From assembly GCA_028583605.1 (NCBI GenBank), contig CM053329.1, forward strand, positions 4,092,001-4,156,000: a stretch of DNA of 64,000 nucleotides, given 5' to 3'. This DNA is from Dastarcus helophoroides (Eukaryota > Arthropoda > Insecta > Coleoptera > Bothrideridae). Positions within the stretch are counted from its first letter, which is position 1, and every line of letters starts with the position of its first letter. The notes under the pieces are model-generated. The model did not search any database. It had not been told where the DNA came from and worked only from the letters and a program-made list of their open reading frames with translations. The translations under genes and the position numbers were made by a program. This document shows, piece after piece, positions 12,231-25,994 of the stretch.

Positions 12231-12285
12231 ATAGTATCTCTCTCTCTCCCCAATTTAAACTTGCAATTTTTAATTATTACAGGTA

Positions 12286-13485
12286 GGCGAAAGGGGGGCA
12301 GATTCAACCTTGGGGCACATTCAACCGAGCTCTTTTAAAGGGCACCCTGATTTAAATTTAACTTCGTAAGGCTCCTATGTAGCTTTTCATATGTCAGAAC
12401 ACTCACCAGGGAAGTAACATTACTCTACATGTTCATTTTTTAGTGTTTAAACAAAATTGAGCAAAAATCACATTTTAGGTTAATTTTTTGATTTTCAATT
12501 TTTTCAGACTAATTTTCTAAATTTGATCTATAACGGGCTGCATTCGATATATGTTAAATGGTAGATTGTTAATATTTATAGTATCCCAAGCGTAAAATTA
12601 TAGACAATGGAAAAAAAATATTTTTTCAAAAATTTAACATGGGGTAGATTCGACCAGCGTTGGCTGGGACAATTTCAACCACTGGCTTAGTGTGTTCTGA
12701 CAATCTTAGCGTGATGTAACTTTTACGGAGTATTGTATTATTTACGATGATTATAAATTATGGAAACAAAATTGCATTTGAAGTTTGATGGGTGTACGTT
12801 TAAAAATGCAATTAAAGATGTTTTGTTCCATAATAGAATGTTATTTCCAACTGGTGACATTTTCGCTAAAAAGATATAAAATGCTGTGCAGGAAAAGAAT
12901 TAAACAAAATAATTCAAATGTCAAATTAAATTGTTGTACCAAAAAACACTAAGTTACATATATCCGTTGGTCAGTGATATATCACCAGCTGATCAAGGTA
13001 ACATAGTTTTAAAGTTGTCGAGTCCAAATTCTGCAGAAAATGTCATTTTTATTTAAGGTTAACCGCACATATTACAATTTTTACTAACAGCAACGTTATT
13101 GTCTTTGCGTATTGTTTTGAATCTCAGTTCAAACATGTTTCGCCAATTTTTTATTTCACTTGCAAAATACGTAATGAACTTATTTTTAAGTAGAAAAACC
13201 ATTTTTGTTTGACTGTATAAAAAAATATGTATTTATATCTCATGGTTGAAATTACCCTATCTGTTGGTTGAACGCACCCCGCTAGTGGGGCAGTTTGAAC
13301 CATTTCTAAGGTTTTTTTTAAACGCTGATTGCTGGTACTAAAATTACTGATCGCTGAACGTTAGTCATTTTTGTAAATAAAGGTTTATAGAATACTACCC
13401 AGTCAATAGTTACCAGATTTTTTCTAATACGACTTCAAAAATGGTACATTGAATAAAAAATGGTTGATTCTGCCCCCCTTTCCTC
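12286..13485. mobile_element. 1200 bp non-autonomous TA-flanked transposon with repeated internal motif
   Basis: The inverted ends (left GGCGAAAGGGGGGCAGATTC then aacc, right reverse complement GAGGAAAGGGGGGCAGAATC then aacc) are flanked by TA at 12284-12285 and 13486-13487. No coding capacity was seen. Variants of the end motif GGGGCAGATTCAACC recur inside at 12312, 12641, 12666 and 13287, and in reverse at 13244-13257 and 13266-13280. TA duplication suggests a Tc1/mariner-superfamily MITE. Confidence 0.8.
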
Positions 13486-15000
13486 TAACTAATTTTACTC
13501 GTCTTATGCATTCATGAATATGACAATGGGCGTCAATTAAATGATCTGAAATGAAATGATCGAACGTGCTACAGCAATCGTATCCTACTGAATACCACAC
13601 TGGTAAGGATAGCTGAAACCGGTCGATGGTTGTTCGTTGTAAATATTTTCGAAGCTAGCACGTTCGACTCTTTTATTACAAAATATGTAATATATTATAT
13701 TGGAGGTTGTAGTAGAATCTATAATATAGGAATGAACATTACTTCACTACCGGTGACTTTTGTAATCCTTGGTTATATCGTACATGCATAAATTAGTTGT
13801 AACCATAATCGGAATATTAGCCACGGTTATGCCAGAAATAGTGCGAAAATCTTTGCAAAACTTAAATAGACGAACACATCTTTACTTGAAAATGAATAGG
13901 GACCATATTTATTTCACTAATCAAACTTCTTTCCGCTATGTCGTAATTAAGTTGGTTTATAGAGACAATTTTTGAATATTGTTTAACCCGTAAAATGGCT
14001 GGACCCTTGACAATTGTATTAAGGTTTTTGTATCAGAATGTTGTAATGAATGTGTTATTATGGGCTTCTGCGAGACACCCTGTATATCTGTATTAATCTG
14101 TATAATAGTGGATAAAAATGTTAACATCTGGTGAATGCAGAAAGCGGTTTATTCGATCAGAGCTTATATGTAATTTCAATATCAACATCTGTTCAGATCA
14201 GTAGTTTACCTCAAAAACTTGACTACTGCCTTTCTTATTACCTGCAGCAGTTGTATTTTATGCCTGAAAGTATTTCAATAAGAGGTATTCTTTTCTAGAA
14301 ATTGCTCGTTGATGCATGAACTTTTTATTTTGAGCAACGGTTTAATACGGCGGGCTTATCCGCGGCCCGCGGATATAAATATTGATCACGGGAAGATTTT
14401 AATAAAATAAAAATTTACAAGATTTAAAAAGGGAAGGATGAACACACAGTACTATGTGGTCACTTGACGCGTTAGGTACTGAATTCCGCTCGAGATGAAC
14501 ATCTGAGAACGAGCGAGCCGGAAGGGAAGGCAAAAGGACATTTTTTGCATGCGAAATCCCTATGCACAGGAAAGTAAACTAGCAAAGTGCTATCTGGCGA
14601 TAGCGAACTGATTTTAAAACTTTTGTAAATTGAGTTCGCTGCCCCGGTATCAGGTTGATCCATAGAAAAATAATATTTCAACTAAAAATGGGTAAGTAAG
14701 TAAAATTTACCTTTTTGTCGAAAAATTATCGATATAACCATTTCAGTTTTGGTTAAATACTCTCAGGGCAATTTGGCGGATGCGCCGGAATTTTTAACAA
14801 CATAGGTTTATTTTGATTTATAAAAGAACTAAAAAAAACCAATTTACTATTTTGCATATTTCATTATTTAACATCAGCCTTATTACATTAGCATGTAAGA
14901 ACGAGAAATAGCATGCATGGGGTTAATACATTAAACGTTACCTGTACTTGAGCAACTAATATTAGTTGGTTAAAATTGAACTACGTACTTTAATACTTAC

Positions 15001-15102
15001 GTGACCGATGTCTTTTTCTTCTTTCTTCGCCTTCTTATGTTCCGATTCTTGAGGTGTTCTTGGTCTGTATTTTTCCCTTTCGGCCGGTGATATTGAATTC
15101 CT
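15001..15102 (-). CDS. gro: groucho/TLE co-repressor, upstream internal exon (CcN region, nuclear localisation signal)
   Basis: This 34-codon exon, phase 0 at both ends, encodes RNSISPAEREKYRPRTP followed by a basic stretch ending HKKAKKEEKDIGH. The RNS-SPAEREKYR motif is diagnostic of Groucho/TLE proteins. In this family the CcN region combines CK2 and Cdc2 phosphorylation sites with a nuclear localisation signal, which fits the SP and TP sites next to the KK-KK basic run. The acceptor is a pyrimidine-rich tract ending ttttacag at 15103, and the donor is GTAAGTATTA from 15000. It joins in frame to the exon at 309-651. The preceding Q/GP-domain exons were not found up to base 64000. Confidence 0.92.
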
Positions 15103-16385
15103 CTGTAAAAAAATTTTTACAATCAATATAAAATTCAATGAGGTTAATCAGTAAATATACTTTAATAGTTATTTAAATGAAAAAAATGTAAGTACGTTCT
15201 AGTTTGCGATATAAATAACTTTAATTTTATCTACATTAAAATCTCATTTTCATTAAATAAAAAATATTGCCTTATAGACTTTTAAGTTATTGGTTTTAAA
15301 TTGCCTCCTCCGTTTTAAATTATTGGGAATGTATTTTCCAGTTGGAGACAATTGTATACTCATTAAGCCGCCTGACATGTATTATTAATTCAACAGTAAA
15401 AGTTGTACATGGCTGACATTATAAATTTAATGGGAAGAGGATTAAAAATTTATATAAGGAGGAAAACTCTATCTCGTAACAATGAAAGTTTAATATGCTA
15501 CTTAAAACATAGCATCTTGGCAGTTGGCAGTATTATTATCATGTCATGTATTGAAGAGTAAAATGCGAATTTAAATAGGCACATATAATATTACGAAATA
15601 ATTGCTTATGAGGTGCAAATCTAATCCACCAGTTCACCAAGTCGTCAACTATTCGCCTATGCCGCAATCTCTGGAGAGGCTCAGCAAAGGTTTCATCATC
15701 AAATAGACGAATTACTCTTCTTTGAATGTAATCTACAAGAGCCTGTGTGTGTTTTAAGTTTTAAAGCTGACACGCAGACATCGGACAGAATACCCTCTTT
15801 GGTACTTTGTAGCGTGGATTGGATATGAGAAATATCTTAGCTCAAAAATGAATTGGAAGACCAAATTGAAAAATATTTAAATTTAATTAATCAAACGATC
15901 AAAAAGCAACAGATAATAACAGGTATAACCGCCCATGATGCAGTAATGTGAAACCTGGCCCGGCATTAGCAAATATTCAGCGAAACATTGTGGAATTTTT
16001 AATATCTGTTCCTTTTTGATTATTATTAAAGTTTAGTAGCTATGAATATTAAAGAATTCCACGAAGTAAGGGTTGGAAATGTCAATTTAATTAATCAAGT
16101 TGATATTAGAGTACATTTAATTCAGTACCCGAATATTACTTAACATTTATCTCATAACAAAGAAGTCACACACGATTAGTAAGAAAGAAAAAAAATCGGC
16201 TAAGAGCCACTCAGGTGCGCAAATGGGGTTCCGCACCAATTAGTGCAGTAAACAGTCAATAGCAAATTAAATCATTTTAACCAATGCATGAGTTTACCAA
16301 TATTGAAATCTTATCCCATTTTTCTTGTGCAACAATTGAAAAATAAAGAAAAAAGAAGAGGAAATTCATCGTAAACACAACGTCA

Positions 16386-16747
16386 TATGGGCATCAGCAA
16401 CAACATGCCGACAAGCTCACTCATTCATTAGAATGCCGGGCAGGGAAAGGGAAAAACTATGCCTACAACTTTCAAGAAATAACCTCAAAAAACTTGTAGG
16501 AATTTGGACAGGTCGCTGTCGATTAAACAAACACCTCCACAGAATGGAAATTATAAACGATCCGAGTTGTAGGGGGTGTTTAGAAGAAGATGAGAGTATC
16601 GAGCACGTGATGTGTCACTGCCCGGCACTAGCATCAATCAGAGGATCCACGCTGGGGGACTTCTTGCCTAGTGTGACCAGTTTGAAAGAGGCGCATCCAA
16701 GGGACGTCCTTCAGTTTCTCAACAATGCTGGGTGGCTGAATGAATGA
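16386..16747 (+). pseudogene. LINE ORF2 C-terminal fragment (R1/I/Jockey-type, with zinc-knuckle tail)
   Basis: The frame reads CRQAHSFI just before base 16433, then REREKLCLQLSRNNLKKLVG, WTGRCRLNKHLHRM, and a Cys/His cluster CRGCLEEDESIEHVMCHC, ending with a stop at 16745-16747. RNase H domain remnants followed by LVG-TGHCRLN-HL and a C-x2-C-H-C tail are typical of the 3' end of insect R1/Jockey/I-group ORF2 proteins. The upstream RT and endonuclease are missing, as expected of a 5'-truncated insertion. A 3' UTR-like stretch continues to about 16850. It lies just upstream of the groucho 15001 exon, on the opposite strand. Confidence 0.8.
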
Positions 16748-16849
16748 CCAAGGACACTTCAATCACGGGGATAGCACAATGGGCCCGGAAAGGGTGGCCT
16801 AAGTGCTGGCCTAAACTTTAGGCACCCCACATCAAATCCAGAAAGAAAT

Positions 16850-19800
16850 TGTCTATTTTGAAATTCATACTTTTTTCTACAGTCAACCGCAACAACTACG
16901 GGACTGATGATTATGTTGATAATATTTCAAGTAAAAAGCATTCATTAATGAGTCGAGAAGTGAATAAGATTGTCCTGGCATGCTCAGCCTGCTGTAGTTA
17001 CTGTGTTGCGTGTAATTAATAAACATATGCTAGCTCTGAAAATATTTATCTAATTGATATAATGTAAAGTTTTTTATTTGAAAAGAATTAACACACTATA
17101 GGTCAAAATCATTGAAAAGCAAGCATCTATTTTTACATGCAGTTTTCCGATAAACCATGTCCCAATATCTACTAACCCTATTGAAATCTAAATTATATTT
17201 TTAGAAACTTAGATCAGAAGAGAACGGTCACTTCTTGCGGATTTTGAATTATACCTTTAAATAAGTGGACCAAAAATTACAAAATATATATATATATTTT
17301 TAAATCCTTAATGATGGCTTTTTTAAATATCTCACATAATATATTTATAAAAATTTGATTTTTCAAGAGCAAACTAACCCATCATTTTATTTTTAAATAT
17401 CCTTTTATTTTAATAGTTTACTGGCGATATTTGCATATGCCAGGGGGAACTAACACTGTGCTAAATTTTAAAGGTTTACCCTATATAGTTTTCAAGGAAA
17501 ATCTCTCTGTGACACACGGATGGACGGACACGAGAGTGAGATTATAAGGGTTCCGTTTTTTTTCCTTTTAGGGTAGGAAGTCTAAAAACGAAGAGTGTCG
17601 TAATTTATCCTAGACATTCGTTACGTGAGAGAATCAAAGTGCAAAAAAGTTTCAAACAGCTCAAAACTTAAATTTGCGATTGGAGGGATTATAATTTTAA
17701 TAACGTTTCAAAATCAGATTATTACCCCGGTTCTTTTTAATAATCCAGTAAATGACGCGAACGCCGTTTTCCGATAAAATAGGTCACAGAATCTTTGGGA
17801 CTTTTACAGCCCCTCTCGGCTTGTTCCAGACAATTTCTCTCGTGCACTGCGAGTCGATGAAGCTTTTATTTCCCCGAGGGAATTTGTCCAACTTGAGAAA
17901 TGAAACTATACGGAACCGAAACACGTATTTCGCCACAAAAAGTTCGAGCCACCCATAAAAAGAACCTTTCGCTATTCTTTTTTGATATCTCGTATTTGCT
18001 CAAGGAAATGGAGTATTCATGTTCTTGCCACGGCTAACAGTTATAGCGGCAAAAAATTACTACTTCAGATGAAACATTTTAACTTATAAATGCGGTTAGA
18101 TGGCTTAGCTATAATGCAACAGTGTGTGAAAATATTATCCAAAGAAAATATATTATAAAGTTAAAATATTGAGCTCGCCTTGACACTTTAAGTATATTCA
18201 ATACTAATTTACAATATGGTTACGGTAGCTGAATATCAATGTAACATTATTATTTTTTTTGTTCGAATCAGTATCCCCGCTGTACTCTGCTGTTTTTCGT
18301 TAATATTGTAACAAACTATGTACATAATTCGTTAGAAAAGTACCAGAATTTACTAGACTCATATGCAGGCGTTCATTCGAGACTTCTTTCCAACGTCTAT
18401 AAGTCGAAAATTTCGGTACGGGCGAAATACATATGTAAATAAGATGGAAAGCGTAATGGTGTATTTTTGGGACCGGTAACGCGTAACACTAGATAATTTA
18501 TTTGTAAGAAAAATCAAAGACTAATTAGGCCTCTAGCGCGCCCTTAACAAAATATTAAAATAGGGTTTCATGCATGTGACGTAGTCTTCTCGTGTAATCA
18601 GCCACTTCATAAAAAGCCTAGGCATTTCATGAAATGGTGTTAGACATTGAAGCTAATAAGTGTTACGCCAAAGGCTAATCATTTCAGATGTTTCATGAAA
18701 TGTCTGCATGTTTTTGCCTCTTAAAGAAAACGTCCAGAATTACAGAGTGGCTGAGTCTTCGTCTTCGTTACTTCTTGACGTTGAGGGGCGTTCTCAACGG
18801 GTTGACATTTCTCCATTTTTAAAACGTGACAACCACTCGTAGACTCTGGCTCTACTTAGGGCAGCATCCCCAATTGGCCATCACGTTTTCGGCGAAATGG
18901 GAAAAGTTGTTTCACTACAAAAATTCCCACGGACGAACCGATGCACTTACAGCGACGAAACTTTGCACACTAACTCAGGAGACATGTCCCTAACAGACAC
19001 TTGGTCGAAAAATGGGTTCCTCTATTCTCCCTTCCCAACGCAGCCAATTCCCGTTACTTTTGGGTTTCCCTCGTATACACATATTTAGCGGTTCTTTGAC
19101 ACGATCCAAAGAAGAAGTACTGACTCTGGCGGTGGAAGCCTTTGTTATCATTTTTCATTAAAGTATGGTTTAAATTAATTCAATTTATTTTTATTTTTAG
19201 TAGTTCAGGTTTTAATTAATTCTTCGAAAGGGAGTGGCTGGACTTCCATGCAATGAAACAAACTTTTTCATTATGTTCTCATATTAATATTAATTTTGTA
19301 ATTTGATTAACTCTGATACTGGCGAAGTCCTATTTAACCAAGCAACTTTTAGAGACTACCACGTTTATGTAACTTTTGAAAGCTGCGTGTTTGAAATGAC
19401 AATTTTGATCCTAAAAAACTGTTTTCACTCTATTTTAAAAAGTAACATTCAAAAAGTGCCGAAAATGTCAATGAAATGAAAGAGACTAAAAGAAAGCAAA
19501 ATATAAATTTGTTATTTTGAAATGGAGTCAAAGTAATTTAACAAAGGTAACATTAAAACAAAATTTACTATTAATTAAATATCACATATTAACACCGTAA
19601 CATCGTTGGTGTTAAAAGTAGGTTATCATTGTTCCTACGTGACCCCAGGGGGATTAGGAGTTTAGGCAAATTAATGAGAATGTCAACGAGAGTGATAATT
19701 GAGTAGGACAGGCTGAACCTATTTAAAGCAGAACATTGTACACATCGCTGTAATCTGCTAAGCGGTTGGAACAAACAGTAATAAGGAAGGGTCAGAGCCG

Positions 19801-20400
19801 CAGATCCTACAAATTCTCCGACGGCGGTTTTAGTGGTCCGCTAACCGAGCTTCTAGCGAAACCTTGTTCAAACCAACTAAATCCATTCGCTTTGTAATTA
19901 GAGAATTATATATTGAAGATCATCTATTATTTTAGCGGGCCACCACTGACGGTCTAATTTGATTAAACGTTCATATACGAGAATAGCAACTCCGCGTGTG
20001 GTTTTATTTATTAAAACAAAAGCAGGTTAAATTAATAATAATCGACTGGATATTATGGTTTTAAGATAAATACCTTGTGAAAGATAACGGACTTATTTTC
20101 AAATTTTATAACTGCTTTCCAATCTGAACACTGTAGAGAACTCACTGCCAAAGTAAGGAATTGCGACCATACTACTCGGATATTAGAAATTGGCGATTTC
20201 GTTCAATTCAAATGTCATTTCTTAATATGTCCATTATAATTTTTATGTAAAAAATGATTTAGGAGAAAGTGAAAAGTGTATCAAATGGCTTCTTTGCGGT
20301 TTTTTCAAGAGAATTCTTCAACTCACATTAAAGGGCGGTGAAAGCATAAAGAAGGTAGAGTAGAAAAGACAATTAAGAAACTATTCGAATACTTTTTTGT
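16850..20400. other. intronic or intergenic sequence, mostly featureless
   Basis: This is A/T-rich with no recognisable gene. At 18600-18720 a palindromic word ATTTCATGAAAT occurs twice, about 80 bp apart, which could be old transposon DNA. Confidence 0.35.
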
Positions 20401-21480
20401 TTTCATGTTATAAATTTTTAGAACATAAGTCTCAAATCTCAAGTAAAAGAAAATAATCCAAATTTCGAGATTAAACGGAACAAAACAAAAAATTTAGATT
20501 TATAAAAAACTCAATGAAAATCAAAGTTACAAAAAATGAGCAAAAGAAATTCAGAAAAAAATAGAATTTTCAATTTACTTAGTAGATATTTTAAAAATTG
20601 AAGGTGCAAAATGGACTCTTAATAGAAAAAAAGATCAACCCACTAGAAATTAAAATTATAATTACCAATGTTGACCCAAAATCAAAATTGAACTAAAATT
20701 AAAATTTCAAAAAAACCTGGCATCAAAAGAACCTACTGACATAAGGTGCAATTCCAATTTCAGTATTTAGATAAGAAATCAAAACTTCCAAAAAAGTACA
20801 CTTAAAAAAAGGCAATAATTGAAGGACTTTTTAGGAAAAAATCGAAATATCTAGACCTAGAAAAACATCGAAATTTCCGATAATATTAGCTTAAATTCAG
20901 TAGTAAAATATTTGGCAATTAAAGTCGACATTTTTATAAAAGCACTCGAAATCTTTAGTTGAAATTGGAGAAAAGCAAGCAATATATAAGATATAGATAT
21001 ATAGGTTTTGCCCTGAAATTTTGATAAAAAATTGGAACAAAACCATAAAAAAAATGTACCCGAATTGGGACCTTAAACTTGAAATTTCAAGAAAAGTTTA
21101 ATAAAAAAAACTCGACATTAAAAAAAGCCACCGAAATTTCAACGAAAACGATTGGAAATTAAAATCGGCATTAAGAACAAAAGTGGAAATATTTAGAGAA
21201 TATCAGCTTCGAATTTAGACCAAACGTTAAACAAAAAAAAAAACTCGTAATTTTGTGTCAAGAATTAAAAAAAAATTGAAATTGCAAAATGAAAGCCAGA
21301 ATTTCGAACCAAAATTAAGATTTATAAAAAAATGCATCTTCAACTTTCAAAGGAAAATTAAAAAAAAATCATTGGATTTCAAGAAAAAAATATCCAATTT
21401 ATTCGGGTAAACACATAAATATATAGAAGCGGCTAAGTAAAAACTGAGAAAAAAATAAAATTCCGAAAAAAAAAGTAGAT
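20400..21480. repeat. A-rich degenerate repeat field (GAAATTT/TCGAAAT words)
   Basis: About 1.1 kb of purine-skewed DNA consists of imperfect variants such as aaatttcgag, gaaatttagat, aaattgaaat and ttaaaatcgac without a clean period. It carries no coding content. It has the same vocabulary as 26960-28900, which is T-skewed, i.e. the opposite strand bias. Confidence 0.5.
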
Positions 21481-22757
21481 TACTATTTTTTATCTACGCA
21501 GCGGTCAGATTTTTATTTTATCTGAGGATCTTAAGGATTTTCTGGTGTATTATTAGGGTTCTGTTTGTAAAGAGATTTACTAAATTTGCAATTTACGCTT
21601 TTTTTTTAATATTTGAAAACCCGTATAAAATAATTTAAGTCAAATGCGCCTTTCGATTTTTTTCTCATTTCAATCACCCTGCATCTTAAATGGTATGTCA
21701 ATCATTAGCGAGTTTAAGTAAGACAGGCTGTTATAAATAAGAGTGCCTGGAAAAGTTGGTACTAAGTACAAACCTTGCAAAAGTCAATGTAGGGTCAACA
21801 TTTCTAAAATAAAGTTGATATTGGTCCCACTGAGCACTGTTTCTGAAATATATCCCTCTTAAAAGGGGTTGTACAATTTGAATAATTTTCTTTATAATTA
21901 GGATAACGAAGTAATAAACGTATCACATGTGTTGGACTTTTTTAAAGAAACAGTGACCCTAAATTTTTTTTTCGAATTTCGCAAATAGTTTTTTTTTTAA
22001 TAATACCTGGTTCAAAACAGTAAAAGTGAAAACTTCCTTGGGCGCATAAACTATTTTTGATAGAGAACAATCTTATGGTTTTGCATCAGCATCACGTTAA
22101 TATCTCGTTACCAACATACTCCGGCGTTAAGAGCCTATGTAATTACAAATAAGACATGTAATAGTATTAAAAATGCCTGATTGGCACCTGGGCTTGAATT
22201 AGGGAATCGAGAATGCACCATCTTACAAATTGTGATGAATTGTCTGTTGTGAGAATTTTTAAATTTAACTCGTCTTATATATTCAATGTGTACTTTTTTT
22301 ATGTAGAAAAATAAATAGCAAAAACAAAGCATTTATTTCCACGTTTCCAATATTAGTACCTATATAGTTTCCATTTACAAATTCGATATTGTTTATTTTT
22401 ATTTCAATTAAGTTATATTTATATTTTGTACTGAGCTTGCGCAGGTCATCTAATGTTTGACTATGTAAAAATGTATATATTACAGGCACAGTAGGAAATC
22501 AGTCATTGTGTGCGATATGTCCGGTTAATATAAACAATGCCCAACATAAAAGCTCATTGTGGAAAATATTTGTGAACTAACCACATTGTCTGGATTTATT
22601 GGGCAGAGGGGTAATTACGTAGTAAAATAGAATTAGACTTACTTAGAATCTGTAGTATTATATTTCTAACTTGCAAAACAATAAAGTTATAAAAATATAA
22701 GTAGCGGATTTATATGTCTATTAATTGTTGCAACAAGGTTTGTTGTTGGGACATTTT

Positions 22758-22760
<3 letters not shown>

Positions 22761-22805
<45 letters not shown>
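22761..22805. repeat. (AT)n microsatellite
   Basis: An uninterrupted AT dinucleotide run of about 45 bp. Confidence 0.97.
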
Positions 22806-22808
<3 letters not shown>

Positions 22809-23549
22809 TTCCCAAACTTGCAACATTTGAACTTTTTCGTTTTGCACTTCTGATTACAAAAACATCTACTATAACCCTAATACCCAACAGACCAAAGTTT
22901 CCTTGCACATTTTCCTAAGGAAATTTCAACATTTTGTAGCATGTCATCTACTGCAAGCACTGATTCCTTGCAGATTGTGAACTAATCTCTTGAGTGAATT
23001 TACTTGCTTCTGTCTTCTTATAATGTAATATCAAACTCTCAAGTTTAAAATGTAAATGTATAAATTTGACAAAAAATTCAAATTTTCAAAAAAGATTTAA
23101 AATTATTTAAAAAAATTAGCACAAAATTTGGAGAGAAAATCAAAATATCTGGTTTACGTCTACAGAAAAACAATCGAAATATTAGGATTAAGGTAAAAAA
23201 ATTGATATCTAAGCCTGAATTTCTAAAAAAAACCCTAATTTCGAGTTTTAAGCCGAAATTTTAGAAAAATAATAAACAAATAAAATTTGCAAGTTTAAAC
23301 TCTGAAAACGGTCTGCGTAGCGTTTTTGCAGCTAAACAGTGCAGTGCTCTTTGTAAATGGGGTTAGATCTGGCGTAGATCTGTTTTGTTCTATTTATTCT
23401 GGGGATTGTTCACAATGACTGGGCAAAATAGGAAATGCTGTAAAAGAGTTTCATATTTCCTACAATGACCAATATGTGCGGTCATTGCTTACATTGCCCG
23501 GGCATTGTTAACATTGGCCTAATTTCTCACTACGCCCGTAACATATATA

Positions 23550-25990
23550 ATTGTTGCTCGAAGTTTCGATAGATGTGTAAACCAGGCTATTAATAATTTT
23601 AATTTACAAATTATGAAGGACTGCTTCATTTTATTTTTTGCGCTTTCACAAAGTAGACCCATCTTACGAAGACAGTTTCAATGTAGTGATTGTAACTTTA
23701 GGATTATTTTAAGTTAATTATGAAGAAAATTATTAAAAAAATATTCAAATAAACCAACATCTTTTAAGCGTATATATCTCACTAATGGTGCTCATTGGGA
23801 CCTATGATTTTGTAAACTCTTTTACTAATTTGGGTTCTGCTTATCTTACTTCTGTGTTTTCCAAACACTCTATAGATAGATAAATGAAACTTTTTACTGC
23901 ATTTGTCTGTTCGTTTAGAGAAGATCAGTTTATAAGCGTACATTTAGTTTTCTTGCCTAAATAAATAAGTAATTTTGGGCACTACTGACATAGAGCAAGA
24001 ACGCTAATTTGTTTCCAATTATTGAAGCCATCGTCGATTTAGTGAAATATGCAAGTGATATTTTAAAAATTCCCCTGGCATTTATTCAACAAATACATTG
24101 AGTTATTGATCTCTTCTTAGGGGTCGTAAACTATACGGCGGCACTAACACGTGTGGGGCGTTAAATTTGCAATGACGCCGGTAATAAAGCCAGCAATTGC
24201 ACGAAGTGCCATAACATGGATCATCGTGCATACGTAAGCATGAGCAACGAATATATCCTCGATTTATGCTGCATAGCATTTGTATGCATTGAAGGGGACT
24301 CCTCTCCATATCTCCTGTTTGTGTATTATTGTCAATTATTATCGCCAATCCATATATGAATTGTCAACAAGTGTAGATCCTGAAATGCAAATTCGATTTA
24401 TCTCAGTTAATTGCAAAAACCTCGTCAATCTACGTATATCCCTAGCAGCAACAACCTAATTATATTTTCGATACAAAAATGTATACACCGTTCACCCAAC
24501 AGATATAGTTAGGCCACTCTCTCAAAAAAGACAGGTTCACACGATATTAAGAAATAATGATTATAATTATAACCTAAGTGTCACTTTCAAAGTCAATTTT
24601 ACTAATGAGGCGACTTATTTGGTGTGTGTCATACGATACTTTCAAATACAACCAATTCGAATCAAGCGCTTTATTTATCGGAAAGGCCTAATTAATATCT
24701 GTTGAGTGGACAACGAATGGTTCCATTGTTCCAATGTTACTTATAGTAAAGAAAGAATAACGTTATAAATTAGTTATTTATGCCAATTTTTTTGTCCTAA
24801 TTGAAATTTAATCAGAAATACAGTAATTTTGATTAAGATAAGAAAATTAACGAAGATTAAAAGATAGTCCAAGCATTATTAAATAGTCAGTAATCCCTAA
24901 GCTTTGATTCCATTATCCGAATAATTTGTTCTTATAACCGGCAATTATTACATTACAAATTATGACTGGTTTCTATCCCAAAGCATTTGAGTCTATTAAG
25001 CAGCTGATTCTATTAACCAGTGATTCTGTTAATCGGCACCTGCTGCATATGTAAATTCAAAAGTAGGCTATTTCTAGAAGTTATCATTTTTTTTTCTTGA
25101 TTTCAACTAAACTGAATAAAATGCTGCTTCATGCATCGTCACTTTGTATAAAATTATTGAAAGCAATAACAAATATATTTAGCTTAGTGTGAAGAAAGAT
25201 CATTCGCAACGCCGATTTAAGATCCTAAATTACGATTTGTTGTTGCTGTTGTCTTAGAGTTTGTGCTTAAAAATATCAAAGTATCAGCGGTATCAGCCAC
25301 CGGCAGCTTCCTAACCATGCAATTACGTTTTGCATACAAAATAGATTTGAAAAGAGGTGTAAAAGCGACTCTCATAAAATAAACATTCACGTTGTAAAAT
25401 TCATGCCGAAGTACGAGTTTCGGAATATATCGAGGAAGTGTAAGCATGCATTGCAGTCACATTTCTCGTATAAGCCATAAAGCATGGCTACCGGCATTCA
25501 GAGTTTATGGCTCGAACTATCTTTATCTATTAAGCATTTTCAGTCGAGTGCAGGACAATGAGTTTGTCATTTTATGGCGAAGATCTTTTTACAATATTTT
25601 TCCGAGGAAATGCCGCTATCTGCGTCGGGTGCAATATTGTAACGAGATACTTCATTTTCCATTACAGCAACGAGACCTTACACCATGAATAACGAATGAT
25701 GCCCGTAAAAATGATTTATGCGAACAATACTCGCTTAAGTATAGACAATATATCTGATACACTAAACAGGCTACGAATCTAATCTGAAATTGCTGCTAGT
25801 CTTGTTTCATTGTCATTTCCATATTCCCATTACTAACGTGATGGAGCAGAGTACCCACATTCTCTTACATTGAGTAAGTGTTTGTGAAAAATCATTTACG
25901 TTAACTGTTTCAGTTCTTATGCTGCTATGTATAAGTTTCTCTTGCTTGTCTATCAACAACAGTTAGTGAAGTTTTTATAGAAAATATCAT
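23550..25990. other. intronic or intergenic sequence, no feature recognised
   Basis: A/T-rich with only short random frames. An 81-codon cysteine-rich frame on the minus strand at 24103-24348 has no recognised relatives and no splice context I can defend. Confidence 0.35.
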
Positions 25991-25994
25991 TTCT

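Larger units (their letters stand above)
652..15000 (-). other. gro: groucho intron between the two CcN/SP exons (14.3 kb)
   Basis: The intron is bounded by GTAAGTATTA at 15000 and ctattacag at 652. It is A/T-rich and carries a LINE fragment, a mini-mariner derivative, a solo LTR, a mariner, a Tc1/mariner-like element, a tRNA-derived SINE, a hammerhead-like motif and a 1200 bp MITE. No further coding exon was seen inside it, and the flanking exons join in phase 0 without one. Confidence 0.85.

Noticed and set aside
14069..14086. GAGACACCCTGTATA, resembling one end of a Tc1/mariner-type element
   Set aside because: No partner end was found nearby, so it cannot be called an element; at most a solitary relic.
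24103..24348. 81-codon cysteine-rich minus-strand frame
   Set aside because: No known family pattern, no splice context and no codon bias distinct from its surroundings.
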